NCBI GenBank assembly: GCA_963766175.1
Contig: CAVXZE010000021.1
Span: 558,001 to 622,000, forward strand
DNA: 64,000 nt
DNA from: CAVXZE01 sp963766175
GTDB lineage: Bacteria > Myxococcota_A > UBA9160 > UBA6930
Direction of reading: 5' to 3'
Shown: positions 18,036-26,877 of the stretch, one piece after another
Numbering within the stretch: position 1 is the first letter of the stretch
How the letters are laid out: every line of letters begins with the position of its first letter
Translations under genes and position numbers: made by a program
Notes under the pieces: model-generated
Seen by the model: only the letters and a program-made list of their open reading frames with translations
The model's database searches: none
Told to the model about the DNA's origin: nothing

Positions 18036-19052
18036 TCACCCCGCCTGCTCGGGATCGGTCACGACGATGGGCTCACCGACGCGTACGTCGCGGTGAGCAG
18101 ATCCGAAGGCGGCGCGAAACTGCTGGATGACCTCGTCGCTGCTGTCGTGTCCGCTGAGGCCGACCAGGTGGAGGTTCAGGTGTCGCAGCATGTCGACGTT
18201 GGCCGAGACTTCCTCCTGCGTCACGGGGCGCAGCGGCCCATCGCCAGACGCAATCAGCTTCTGGAGGGGCAGCCCGAGCACCACCGCGCGTCCCTTGGGT
18301 ATCGGGTAGTGCAATCCCCCGACCAGGCCATGAATCGGCTTCGAGAATACCGCCTGCGTTCGGCTGACGAGCTTCGGCACGGTTTGATGCCCGCAGCCGA
18401 CGATCAGGACCAGTCCTCTTCCCGCCACGTTGACCACCAGCGCCTGCTCTTCCACCCATCCGATCAAGAGCTGTCGCGGGATCGTTCCAGTCGTCGCAAC
18501 GCCTTTGGCGATGACGGTGGGATCCTTTGCGTGCACGGGCGTGAGCCCGGGGTAGGTCATCGGTACAGGGGTGAAGACGCGCTTGCCGGCCAGGTCGATC
18601 TGCTCATTGCCAAGGGAGAAGCTCCGATGCCGCTGCCACTTCATTCCACCCACGTGGTCGGCGTGATTGTGCGAGATGATGACCGTGTCGAAGTCGTCCA
18701 AGCCGATCCCGAGTGCCTGCATGTTGTGCAATAGCGGGGACGGATCGCGGCTGCCGCGGTTGAAGCCCACATCGAAGAGGATCGTGCTCGAATCAGTCCG
18801 GATGAGGTACGAAACGCCGGCTTCGGTCTCGAGCCCCGGTCGGCTCGCGTGCCAGTCCACCAGTGGCAGGATCGACAAGGAGCGGGTGCTTCCGAAGTCG
18901 CGAATCACCCCCGGTTCCCGCTGCTGAAAAGCTCGCTCTGCTCTTTCGATCCCACGACCGAGGCGAATCTGAGCGAAGACCAACGCGCCGCCCGCCGCTG
19001 CGACGATAAGCAGGACAACCCCGAGCAGCACACCCATGATTCCCCTCCTCAT
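18036..19052 (-). CDS. Membrane-anchored metallo-beta-lactamase-fold hydrolase
   Basis: An N-terminal membrane anchor (residues 5-28) precedes a hydrolase domain with the dinuclear zinc motif HNHADHVGG (His128, His130, Asp132, His133). A further metal His lies in IVGCGHQ, and SGHDSS is near the C-terminus. The arrangement resembles MBL-fold enzymes of the MJ0296-like branch acting on phosphodiester, lactone or pterin-type substrates. The start is the ATG at 19052; an in-frame ATG at 19037 is possible. It is divergent from the alpha/beta hydrolase at 19157 and 28 bases upstream of the flavodoxin gene. Confidence 0.8.
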   Translation of the reverse strand: MRRGIMGVLLGVVLLIVAAAGGALVFAQIRLGRGIERAERAFQQREPGVIRDFGSTRSLSILPLVDWHASRPGLETEAGVSYLIRTDSSTILFDVGFNRGSRDPSPLLHNMQALGIGLDDFDTVIISHNHADHVGGMKWQRHRSFSLGNEQIDLAGKRVFTPVPMTYPGLTPVHAKDPTVIAKGVATTGTIPRQLLIGWVEEQALVVNVAGRGLVLIVGCGHQTVPKLVSRTQAVFSKPIHGLVGGLHYPIPKGRAVVLGLPLQKLIASGDGPLRPVTQEEVSANVDMLRHLNLHLVGLSGHDSSDEVIQQFRAAFGSAHRDVRVGEPIVVTDPEQAG

Positions 19053-19156
19053 GCCGACGAGTCTAGGTGATGGCGGCAATATCTGCCGGGAGCGGTGACC
19101 GAGCAGTCGAGGTACCGTAGTCGGGCGCGACGGAATCGATCGCGGAGGAGCACCCA

Positions 19157-20080
19157 ATGAGGAAAGCGATTGGAGTCCTCGTCATCCTGGTCATTGCCGG
19201 AATCATCCTGCCACCTGCCTACTACGCCCTGGTGGGTGAGTCCGAGGCGGTCGAGCTACCGCCGCCGGGCCGAATCGTGCAGCTGAGTGGAGGAGCACAG
19301 CTCAACGTACTCGACCTGGGCGAGGGCCCCGTGATCGTTCTGGTGCACGGGTTGCCCGGATGCGCCTACGACTGGACACCGCTCCCCGAACGGCTCGCCG
19401 CGCTGGGGCGTCGGGTGATCGCGTACGATCGGGTGGGCTATGGGTACTCGAGCCCGCGCGGGACCGAGAGCGACTATACCTACGACGCCAACGCGAGCGA
19501 GCTGCTGGAGCTGCTCGAGATTCTCGACGTCTCCGACACGACCCTGGTCGGCTGGTCCTACGGCGGTGGCGTGGTGATCCGCGCCGGCCTGCGCGGATCC
19601 GAGCGCATCAGTCGTCTGGTGCTGCTCGGCAGCGTGGGTCCGGCCATCGAGATTTACGAACCCGGCCTGGCAGAGAGGATCCTGTTCTCCCGACCGGTTC
19701 TCGCCTGGGTGTCGATGATCCCACCGTTCTCGCGAGCCGTGGCGCGCTCCGCCAGCGTTGAAGTGTTCAGCGACCAGCCCATGCCCGACTGGTGGGTCCC
19801 CCAGCTGCGCGCCAACCTGGCGCGCCCGGGCACGACCGACACCTGGCTGGGGGAAGGAGCGGGGCCCATGGTCGAGGGCATCGACCCCGGGCCGCTCGAC
19901 CTCCCGGTGCTGGTGATCAACGGAGAGGATGACCGGTCGGTCCCGATGGATGTGGCCGAAGACCTTTTCCAGAGGGCACAGCCGGACGCGAAGCTGCTCC
20001 GCGTACCGGGCGGAAGCCACATGTTGCCGATCACCCACCCGGATCTGCTGGCGCAGCATCTTTTCGAGTTCACGGAGTGA
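19157..20080 (+). CDS. Membrane-anchored alpha/beta hydrolase
   Basis: The 307-residue protein has an N-terminal hydrophobic anchor (residues 5-24), the oxyanion motif HGLPG at 64-68, and nucleophile Ser134 in GWSYGG. The acid lies in INGEDDRSVP and the catalytic His in GGSHMLP. This is a complete triad. It hydrolyses an ester, amide or related bond, probably in the periplasm. GGAGGAG before the ATG supports the start. The substrate is unknown. Confidence 0.86.
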   Translation: MRKAIGVLVILVIAGIILPPAYYALVGESEAVELPPPGRIVQLSGGAQLNVLDLGEGPVIVLVHGLPGCAYDWTPLPERLAALGRRVIAYDRVGYGYSSPRGTESDYTYDANASELLELLEILDVSDTTLVGWSYGGGVVIRAGLRGSERISRLVLLGSVGPAIEIYEPGLAERILFSRPVLAWVSMIPPFSRAVARSASVEVFSDQPMPDWWVPQLRANLARPGTTDTWLGEGAGPMVEGIDPGPLDLPVLVINGEDDRSVPMDVAEDLFQRAQPDAKLLRVPGGSHMLPITHPDLLAQHLFEFTE

Positions 20081-20186
20081 TGACCGAATGAAGAAGGCAA
20101 TGACGCGGTCGAGGGCGCCCGAGGCGCCCGCTACGGAAGGGGATCAGGCCGTTTCTCCCTGAGAAGAACCCGACCTTCTGCGCTCT

Positions 20187-20873
20187 CTACCAGATGCCGC
20201 GCAGCAGTCGGTAGGGCGTCCGTTCGCGGTACTCGAGATACGCGGTGCCGCGCGCCGCCATCAGCTGCTGTTCCTCGATGGGAATGAAGAGTATGAAAGT
20301 TCCCCCTACCAGCACCGCCCAGAAGAGGGCGGCGACGTTCCCGTGAATGAGCACGCTGCAGATCCCTGCGAAGAGCGCCGCTCGGTACATCGGGTGCCGC
20401 ACCCGGCCATAGGCTCCTTCGGTGAGCAGAGGCGTCTCGTCGCCGTGGGAGTGACTCATCTTGCCGCCCGGTACCCCGAGCAGGCCGTCGAGTGCCGCAA
20501 AGGTGCTCCCTTCGAAGAAGGCGACGATGGACAAGACGAACCCGAGCAAGCCGATGAAGCGCAGCCACTCCGGCACGACGAACGATGGTCCGGGGATGGG
20601 CTGGTGGAGCACCAGAACCGTGAGCCACAGGACGATTCCCACGGTGATGAAGACCCGTCGCTCCGTCGGAGATCCGTTGGGGCGGCCCCATACGGCGCTC
20701 TTGAACCAGCTCCTCGTCATGATCAGATGGGGAACGGCGAACGCCAGGTAGAGCCCGAAATTGAAGAGGACGTTGACGCGCGGCGCGCCGGGCTCGAAGC
20801 GGAATCCGTAGAGAAGGGCCCCGAACACCGAAGCCAGCCCGAAATAGGCGAATACGCGGTAGAACTGCGTCAT
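20187..20873 (-). CDS. ICMT/NnrU-like integral membrane methyltransferase
   Basis: The 228-residue protein has about six hydrophobic segments and, near residues 153-163, the motif EGAYGRVRHPMY. In isoprenylcysteine carboxyl methyltransferase-like proteins this forms part of the S-adenosylmethionine site. A conserved IEEQQLMAARG-type stretch with a nearby YLEYRERTPY follows, also typical. It probably methylates a lipid or small hydrophobic molecule in the inner membrane. The bacterial substrates of this family are mostly unknown. Confidence 0.75.
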   Translation of the reverse strand: MTQFYRVFAYFGLASVFGALLYGFRFEPGAPRVNVLFNFGLYLAFAVPHLIMTRSWFKSAVWGRPNGSPTERRVFITVGIVLWLTVLVLHQPIPGPSFVVPEWLRFIGLLGFVLSIVAFFEGSTFAALDGLLGVPGGKMSHSHGDETPLLTEGAYGRVRHPMYRAALFAGICSVLIHGNVAALFWAVLVGGTFILFIPIEEQQLMAARGTAYLEYRERTPYRLLRGIW

Positions 20874-21227
20874 CGAAATGTCCCCCGATCAGGGCGCCCT
20901 CACGCTGCCCTTGTAGGAATGGTTGTCTTCAGCCGCCCCAATCACCTCGGAAGAGAATTCGCGGGCTTTCCGTCGAGACGCAGCTGCTCATCTGGCGGCT
21001 TCTCCCTGATTCGAACCTATCCGACCTTCGCATCAGGCCCAAAGAGGCGGACCGGAGCCGATGACCCTTCCTCCCCGGGGGAAAGGCCGATGACTGCTTC
21101 CAGGCGAGTGTCGATCCCGCCATGGCCGCGCCAGCCTCGATCGGGAGGCTGACCCTGTTGCCTTGATGGGAAAAATGATGTTCTACTGACTCTGCGGGTT
21201 TAAAAAAGGACCGACTTGGAGTGGAAG
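20874..21227. other. 354-bp region without a recognised gene
   Basis: This divergent region lies between the ICMT-like gene and the CBS gene. It holds a 9-base direct repeat, GCCGATGAC, at 21058-21066 and 21087-21095, and an AT-rich TTTAAAAAA tract (21200-21208) just before the CBS ribosome site. A tRNA-like TTCGAA box on the minus strand near 21010 cannot be folded into a tRNA. I see no riboswitch fold that I can name. Confidence 0.4.
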
Positions 21228-21641
21228 ATGAAGGTCAAGGAATGGATGACTCCCGAACCCAAGACCGTCAACGAAGATGATCCGGTGAAGGCCGCGGTCA
21301 ATCTCGTCGTCGAGAACAGAATCCGGCATCTGCCCGTCGTGCGCGGAGATGCCCTGGTAGGAATCATCAGCGATCGCGACCTGAAACGCGCAATGCCTTC
21401 GATCGTCGCCGGGGCAACGGCCGAGGAGTACCAGACCTTCATGGAGGAGACGCCCGTCGAGCAGGCCATGACTGCGAATCCAATCGCCTGCGCCCCGGAC
21501 ACGGATCTGGTCGACCTGGTGCGGGAGTTCTGTCAGAAGAAGGTGGGCGCCATACCGGTAGTCGCCGACGGCCGTCTGGTGGGCATCGTGACGCAGACCG
21601 ACATGATGGAGGCATTCCTCACGGTGCTGGAGAGCCAGTAG
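21228..21641 (+). CDS. Two-CBS-domain protein
   Basis: The 137-residue protein is made only of a tandem CBS pair: KEWMTPEPKTVNEDDPVKAA...LVGIISDRDLKRA and then EQAMTANPIACAPDTDL...LVGIVTQTDMMEA. Such pairs (Bateman modules) bind AMP, ATP, SAM or NAD and act as sensors. The start at 21228 is chosen because GGAG at 21218-21221 has good spacing; a TTG at 21216 would add four residues. It converges on the GMP synthase subunit gene with a 9-base gap. Its target is unknown. Confidence 0.85.
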   Translation: MKVKEWMTPEPKTVNEDDPVKAAVNLVVENRIRHLPVVRGDALVGIISDRDLKRAMPSIVAGATAEEYQTFMEETPVEQAMTANPIACAPDTDLVDLVREFCQKKVGAIPVVADGRLVGIVTQTDMMEAFLTVLESQ

Positions 21642-21650
21642 CGCCAGCCC

Positions 21651-22619
21651 TCACACGGCTTCGATGCAGCTCGGCGGCTTGGCCGTCACGTTGTAGGTGA
21701 CGCTCACGACACCCGGGACCTCTTCGACGACGCGGTCCGCGATTCGCCGAAGAGTTGCGAACGGAAGCTCGGTCGGCGTGGCGGCGACGGCGTCCGTGCT
21801 CTCCCAGCAGCGCACCTCGATCTGCTGACCGAAGTCGCGCCCTCCTTCCCGTATTCCGGTCACCATGTCCTCGTGCAGAATCGCCAGGTACTGGAAGGCG
21901 CCGCTATCGGCCAGCTCTTCCTCGACGATCGTCGTGGCCTTCCTGACCGTCTCGATCCTCTCCGGCGTGACTTCACCGATCACACGGGCTGCAAGCGCGG
22001 GCCCGGGGAAGGGAGGCCGCTCGCTGATCTCCGCCGGCAAGCCCAGCGCGCGAGCCACCACGCGCACGGCGGGCTTTCGAAGCTGCAGAATCGGCTCGAT
22101 GACCTGGTAGCCGAAAGCCTCCTCTGGATCGATGCCGATCTGTTCGAAGACGTTGTGCTGGCGCTTCACACCCGCTGCCGTTTCCTCGACATCGGTGTAG
22201 TTGGTGCCCTGCAGCAGCACCTTGGCGCCGCTTTGCTGGACGAGCTCGGCAAACACGTCCTTGTAGAAGACCTGGGTGATGCCCTTCTCCCGTTTCTCCT
22301 CGGGATCGGTCACCCCCTTGAGTCCAGCGAAGAACTTGGCGCGAGCGTCGACGATCTCGACCTTCACGCCGAGATCCGCAAACCACTTGACGATCTGCTG
22401 GGGCTCCCCTTCGCGCATCAGGCCGTTCTCGATGAAGTAGGTCTTCAAGCGACCGCCGAACGCCCTGTGGCCGAGCAGGGTGACGACCGACGAGTCCACA
22501 CCTCCCGACAGCGCGTTGATGGCAATCGCATCACCCACCGCCGAGCTGAGTGCCGAGACCTGCTTGTCGATGAACTCCTCGGCGTTCAATTCCTCCAGGG
22601 TGATCTCGCTGATGCCCAT
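21651..22619 (-). CDS. guaAB-like: GMP synthase ATP pyrophosphatase subunit, stand-alone
   Basis: The 322-residue protein contains the PP-loop LSGGVDSSV at 37-45, the YFIENGLMR region, GTNYTDVEE, and the dimerisation domain beginning near SERPPFPGPALAARVIGE. It therefore corresponds to the C-terminal two thirds of bacterial GuaA, which adenylates XMP and replaces the adenylate by ammonia. The glutaminase domain is absent, as in archaeal two-subunit enzymes. The C-terminus KPPSCIEAV departs from the usual KPPGTIEWE, so it may be a paralogue with altered function. TGGAGG lies 6 bases before the ATG at 22619. Confidence 0.8.
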   Translation of the reverse strand: MGISEITLEELNAEEFIDKQVSALSSAVGDAIAINALSGGVDSSVVTLLGHRAFGGRLKTYFIENGLMREGEPQQIVKWFADLGVKVEIVDARAKFFAGLKGVTDPEEKREKGITQVFYKDVFAELVQQSGAKVLLQGTNYTDVEETAAGVKRQHNVFEQIGIDPEEAFGYQVIEPILQLRKPAVRVVARALGLPAEISERPPFPGPALAARVIGEVTPERIETVRKATTIVEEELADSGAFQYLAILHEDMVTGIREGGRDFGQQIEVRCWESTDAVAATPTELPFATLRRIADRVVEEVPGVVSVTYNVTAKPPSCIEAV

Positions 22620-22743
22620 CGAATCCTCCACGGGTGTGAGTGGCTGGTGAGCCTGCGAGCCTACCATGGGTACCCCGCCCCGGGGAACCCAGAACGCCTC
22701 TGCGGATCATTGTCAAACGCTGTTCGGAAGAACTTCCGCGCGC

Positions 22744-23021
22744 TCAGCCGACCGACCGGGTCTTCGCGTAGAGGAGACAATCGCGCGGATCGGGACTGAT
22801 GTTGGGATGAATCGCGTGCGCCTCGAGAAGACGCTCCCGCTGCAGGCCGGCCTTCTCGAGTACTCTCGCGGAAGCGAGGTTTTCGGCGTCGCAGGTGGCC
22901 CAGACGCGCCTTAGCTGGGCCGGCTCGAAGGCCCAGGCCACGACGGAGCGAACCGCTTCGGTCATCAGACCCTGCCCCCACGACCGCCTTCTCAATGCGA
23001 AGCCGATCTCCACCTCCGCCG
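22744..23021 (-). pseudogene. GNAT acetyltransferase, C-terminal remnant
   Basis: The last ~90 codons of this frame encode EIGFALRRRSWGQGLMTEAV, with the Q/RxxGxG/A acetyl-CoA loop as RRRSWGQG, then NLASARVLEKAGLQRE. These are the second half of a RimJ-type GNAT domain. Upstream of about 23025 the same frame is antisense to the membrane-protein gene and has no GNAT resemblance, so the N-terminal half is lost. It appears to be a remnant cut by the neighbouring gene's 3' end. A short active protein is unlikely because the first beta strands are missing. Confidence 0.65.
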
Positions 23022-24090
23022 TTAGTCGAGTGCAGCGCCGAGGAGCCGCTCGACGAATGCCCCGCCGAGCCACGATCCCAGCGGAATTGCGAGATAGAGC
23101 GCGAAGCGGAGCATGCTGGGAGCGTCGAAGGGCCACTCGCGAACCGATTCGAGGAACTTGCGGTAGGCGAGGAGATCGGAGAGCCGGAGGCTCGTCCCGT
23201 GTGCGCCGATCAGGGAGCCGGAGAGCGCGCCGGGATCCCCCCGAATCGCCGCGTGAACCCGTTCGAGCTCGGCCTTCTTTGCCTGGCGAAGTCGCACGTG
23301 AATCCCGCGAACCGGGAGAATCAGCGCTGCGGTCCCACCCACCAGGGCAATCGCCGCGATGCTGAAGAACCAGATCAGATCCACCGCGTTGAGTGAGACC
23401 AGAGAGAGCAGGACCAGCCACAGCAAGGCGGATCGCAGACCCTGGCGTGCAAAGGGGGCAAGTGCGTAGAGATCGAAGAGGTCGATTTTCTCCACCTCGC
23501 CAGACAGGTCGGAGAAGCGGCGCGCGTACGCCAGTGTGGAGTACACGAAGACCCCCAAGTTCCATCCCACCCAGGCGCCCACGATCCAGGCGAAAGCTTG
23601 CTCCGGAGCCCAATATGCGCGCTGCATGTAGAGTGTCGGGTCGCGGTCAATGAGGAGGGCGGTGATGGGAGCGATCAGGATCCCGAGGAAGCCGGCGGTT
23701 CGGGCAGCTCGCGCGTCGAGAAGGCCGAAGCGCCGCTGAACCGCGCCGCGTCTTTGAAGAAGAGGTGTCGAGCAGGGGAAGGAGATCCTCGACGTTCTTC
23801 TTCGCTCCCAGGACCACGTAGCGGTGAGCGATTGGCAGGTAGCCCGCCAGCAAGGCGACGAGGATCCCGAACCGCGCCTCCCGGTACTCCCAGAGCCCCT
23901 GGTCTCCCTCTCGAACGATGGCCAGCCCGCCGAAGACCCAGGCGATGGCGAGGAACAAGGCCAGGAGAGCCCCGACGATCCCAAGGCCCACCCAGATCGG
24001 TGAGAGGGGAACGGTCTGATAGAACCTCTCGATCCAGGAAAGAGGCTCTTTGCTATCGACGCTCTCTCGAGCGAAGGGCATTCTGGTCAT
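23022..24090 (-). pseudogene. Membrane protein of unknown function, frameshifted
   Basis: Two overlapping frames together make one protein of about 355 residues. The first starts at ATG 24090 and has a helix VGLGIVGALLALFLAIAW, ending sensibly at NVEDLLPLLDT. The second picks up at LLQRRGAVQRRFGLLDARAA and continues through five or so further helices to the stop at 23022. The switch lies near 23752-23775, in or beside a TTCTTC repeat (minus strand). One-base correction restores a continuous protein. It may be a true mutation or a sequencing indel. The family is not recognised; the cytosolic loop between helices is long and charged. Confidence 0.62.
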
Positions 24091-24155
24091 CGCCGCACCA
24101 CAGCCGGCCGACTGCCGGCCTCAGGGAGAGCCTACCACGGCGCGCCCATTTCACT

Positions 24156-24923
24156 CTACAATCCCTTTACTCCCCTCTCCTCCAATACCTCCCGCGTTGT
24201 CTCCTGAATGTTTGCCGTGCAATCCTCCGATAGCTCTTCGAACACTTTCGGCAAATACGTCCAGAGATGAACGCATCGCGTCGTCTTTCCCTCTTCCCCG
24301 ATATCGACCAGTCTTGCGGTGAGCAGGGTCGGTTCGCACTTCATGTACCCGTCGGTCATGCCTCCACAGAGGGTCCGGCAGTAGACGGCCATCTCACGTT
24401 TCTCGGCGATAGGGCCAAAGCTGCAGTCGGTCCTGGAGCACACGGCTTTCTCGTCGTCGAACCAGGTATTGGGCTGCATGTTGGGTCCGTACAAGGTATG
24501 GGCGAGGTCCTGGTACAGCGCGATCTTGTCCAGGGGCAGGGGCTTGCCGTGCTGGCCCTGGGAGCTCGTCCAACCGAGGCTCCCGGCCTTGATCCCGTAG
24601 CTTCTCGCGATCTTCATGGCCGTCTCACGGTCGACTGCGGTCTCGATCTCCTCGATCAGGCCGAAGATGTCCTTCCGATACATCAGGCAGAAGGCCGCCA
24701 TCACATCGTCCACCTTGAGTGTGGACAAGTCGGAGCCCATGGATCCGAGCAGCTCGCCCAGGTCCATCATGCCCCGCATGGGCCGGTTCCATCCGGCCTG
24801 TGCGCTGGTCCAATCGTGGACCCAGGCCATGGGTGTGCCCACGGGTTCGATGATGTCGAAGCCCCACAGCCTCGCGTTCTCTTCCGTGCTGGGATAGGCG
24901 ATCGGCGACGGTCGATTCTTCAT
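24156..24923 (-). CDS. Cys-rich protein of unknown function
   Basis: The 255-residue soluble protein is not assigned. Its C-terminal half has conserved-looking Cys clusters (AVCSRTDCSFGPI, VYCRTLCGG, YMKCEP, TRCVHLWTY). The layout faintly recalls ATC-hydrolase-like or V4R-like sensory domains, but no signature is matched. AGGAGGGCGAAGAGG precedes the ATG at 24923, only 13 bases after the PreA-like gene stop, so both are surely co-transcribed. This suggests a role as a partner, subunit or sensor of the redox cluster. Confidence 0.6.
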   Translation of the reverse strand: MKNRPSPIAYPSTEENARLWGFDIIEPVGTPMAWVHDWTSAQAGWNRPMRGMMDLGELLGSMGSDLSTLKVDDVMAAFCLMYRKDIFGLIEEIETAVDRETAMKIARSYGIKAGSLGWTSSQGQHGKPLPLDKIALYQDLAHTLYGPNMQPNTWFDDEKAVCSRTDCSFGPIAEKREMAVYCRTLCGGMTDGYMKCEPTLLTARLVDIGEEGKTTRCVHLWTYLPKVFEELSEDCTANIQETTREVLEERGVKGL

Positions 24924-24936
24924 CCTCTTCGCCCTC

Positions 24937-26169
24937 CTATTGCACCCGCATGGTGATTGCGTCCGTCGGGCAGATGGATTCACACACACCGCATCCCATG
25001 CAGAGATCGAGATGTGTTTGCGGCTCCTCGTCCTGCATGGAGATGGCGCCGTGAATGCAGTTGGCGCAGGTTCCGCAACCATTGCAGTCGTCGAGGTCGA
25101 TCTCCACCTTGATCTGTTCAGCGGTGCGGTCGCGCTCGCGCATGAACTCGTCGTGGGCCTCCTGGCTGACGATCTGGGGCACCGCCTTGCCCACGATCTC
25201 TTCCAGCTCCACCCCCTTCTTGTCCAGCCAGACGTCCAGGCCCTTGATGATCTTGGTGAAGAGCTTGTGGCCGTGGTACTGGATGGCAGTGTGCAGCCCC
25301 ACCAGCCGGGCCCCGCACATCATGCGCTCGATGGCGTCGTTCGCGCTCCAGACCCCGCTGCTGCTCATGACGTCGAAATCAGCGCCCAACGCCCGGGTGC
25401 GCGCGCACTGCAAGTTGATCATCGGCCTGCGATGAGCGCCGTAGGTGATGACTGCGGGGCCGGGCGCGAGCGGCGTCATGCTGTCGATGTCGACCACCGT
25501 GCCGTAGAACTGCGGACCCTCGGTCACATGGAAGCTCTTCACGCCCAGCCCGGTGAAGGTCTTTGCGGATCGATTGAAGATGGGCCCATTGTGCTTGGCG
25601 ATGACCGGCACGTCGGCAATCTCCATGACCGCGCCGTAGAGCAGCGTCATCATCCCATCAATCCGGTCGTAGTCCTGGGTGTCGGGGTAGGTCACCTCAT
25701 GGGGGACATGATAAGGGCAGATACAGAACTCGATCATGTCCGGGCCGGCGGAGAGAATGGTCTTCATGTCCTGCCTGAACATGTCCAGGTCCTGGATATA
25801 CATCGGATCCGGGTGCATGTTGGCGATCACCCGGCAGTCGTGCTCCCTGGCGATGGGCTTGATGCGCTCGATCATCTTCCTCTGCTCTTCCGCAGTGAAC
25901 TCGACCGGCACCCCCTCCCAGTTGATCATCATGTTCTTGAGCCGGTACTTGTTGAGGAACACGTGCGCCGGCCGGGCCAGGATGTGGGCGCTGGGCCGAG
26001 GCTCGATGGTTTCCTTGGGTGTTGCGTTGTTCGATTTGAGCGTGACCGCGCCGCAGCCAGCCTCGATGCTGCGCTTCAGCGCCTCGAAGGTCCTCCCCAG
26101 TGGCCCAGCCGCCGCAACGATGGGATTCTTGAACTCCACCTCACCATACTGGACTGTCAGGTCTGCCAT
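24937..26169 (-). CDS. PreA/DHOD-like flavoprotein with C-terminal ferredoxin domain
   Basis: The 410-residue protein has an N-terminal FMN TIM barrel of the dihydroorotate/dihydropyrimidine dehydrogenase type. It starts VQYGEVEFKNPIVAAAGPLG, with VIAKHNGPIFNRSAKTFTG as the flavin/phosphate region and RALGADFDVMSSSGVWSANDA later. The C-terminal domain supplies two clusters: Cys362-365-368-371 and Cys390-393-396-400. The first set has x2 instead of the usual x3 before its fourth Cys. Family members reduce or oxidise cyclic amides or pyrimidines using ferredoxin or a PreT partner. No PreT homologue is next to it. It heads a tight pair with the Cys-rich gene. Confidence 0.78.
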   Translation of the reverse strand: MADLTVQYGEVEFKNPIVAAAGPLGRTFEALKRSIEAGCGAVTLKSNNATPKETIEPRPSAHILARPAHVFLNKYRLKNMMINWEGVPVEFTAEEQRKMIERIKPIAREHDCRVIANMHPDPMYIQDLDMFRQDMKTILSAGPDMIEFCICPYHVPHEVTYPDTQDYDRIDGMMTLLYGAVMEIADVPVIAKHNGPIFNRSAKTFTGLGVKSFHVTEGPQFYGTVVDIDSMTPLAPGPAVITYGAHRRPMINLQCARTRALGADFDVMSSSGVWSANDAIERMMCGARLVGLHTAIQYHGHKLFTKIIKGLDVWLDKKGVELEEIVGKAVPQIVSQEAHDEFMRERDRTAEQIKVEIDLDDCNGCGTCANCIHGAISMQDEEPQTHLDLCMGCGVCESICPTDAITMRVQ

Positions 26170-26246
26170 CGCCGTTCTCCTTTCACCACCTGTCTTCCGT
26201 TTTGATCTGTTCTCGAAGTAACTCGGGTGCCAGATACAAGGCGTTT

Positions 26247-26877
26247 TCACGCCTTCTTGGTTTCAAGGTCAGCTGCTTCCGGGAGCAGCACCCGGAGTTG
26301 TAGCTCAGTCACCTTGCGGGCCAAGGCGTGCGGATCGAGAGGCCGCGCGGCGATGAAGAGGTTCCACTCTACGATCTCCAGAATGCCTCCCAACAGGTAG
26401 GCCGCCGTGAACTCCGGGTCTGGGCAGCTGTAGTGTCCGGCACGCGCACCCGCTTGAAACTCCGCGGCCATGGCGGACAGGATCTCTCGCTGGCCCTTGC
26501 GAACCCGGTCCTCAGTCTCGGGATTTCTGGCCCGGGCCTCGCGCACCATCAGCCGGAACACATCCTGGTGGTCGTGAATCAACTCGAAGATCAGCAGGAG
26601 CCGTTGGTAGAGGACCCGCTCCGGTTCGGGGCAGTCAGTGGATTGCCAGTCGATCGGATCGAAGAAGTGCTGGATCTGCTCCAACTGCTCGTCGACCAGC
26701 GCGCGGAACAGCGACTGCTTGTCGCGGAAATACTGGTAGAGCGTTCCCCGAGCAATGCCGACCGCGGCGCAGATTCTGGCGATGCTGGCCTTCTCGTAGC
26801 CGTACTTCGAGATAACGCCCGTGGCCGCCGCCAGGATCTGCCGCCTGGTCTGCTCACCCTTTCGGCCGTCGGTCCAT
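26247..26877 (-). pseudogene. TetR-family regulator, apparent +1 frameshift near start
   Basis: The frame from about 26860 to the stop encodes a complete TetR regulator: HTH segment ILAAATGVISKYGYEKASIA and GIARGTLYQYFRDKQSLF, then a ~140-residue helical ligand domain. It has no usable start codon before the HTH. The ATG at 26877 in another frame reads MDRRPKG then TGA; removing one G from GGG (26857-26859) gives MDRRPKGEQTRRQILAAA, a textbook TetR N-terminus. So the gene carries a one-base insertion, a base-calling error, or conceivably +1 frameshifting at the stop. It precedes the PreA-like gene by 77 bases and may regulate it. Confidence 0.7.

Noticed and set aside
20088..20162. Twenty-four-codon frame starting MKKAMTRSRAPE after the alpha/beta hydrolase
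   Set aside because: It is too short, with no hydrophobic or conserved segment and no clear ribosome site; chance is more likely.
20995..21035. TTCGAATC box on the minus strand, resembling a tRNA T-loop
   Set aside because: The bases around it do not pair as a T stem, and no anticodon arm or acceptor stem can be folded around it.
21058..21095. Direct repeat GCCGATGAC as a possible tandem riboswitch
   Set aside because: Only nine bases repeat and no conserved aptamer core can be recognised around either copy.
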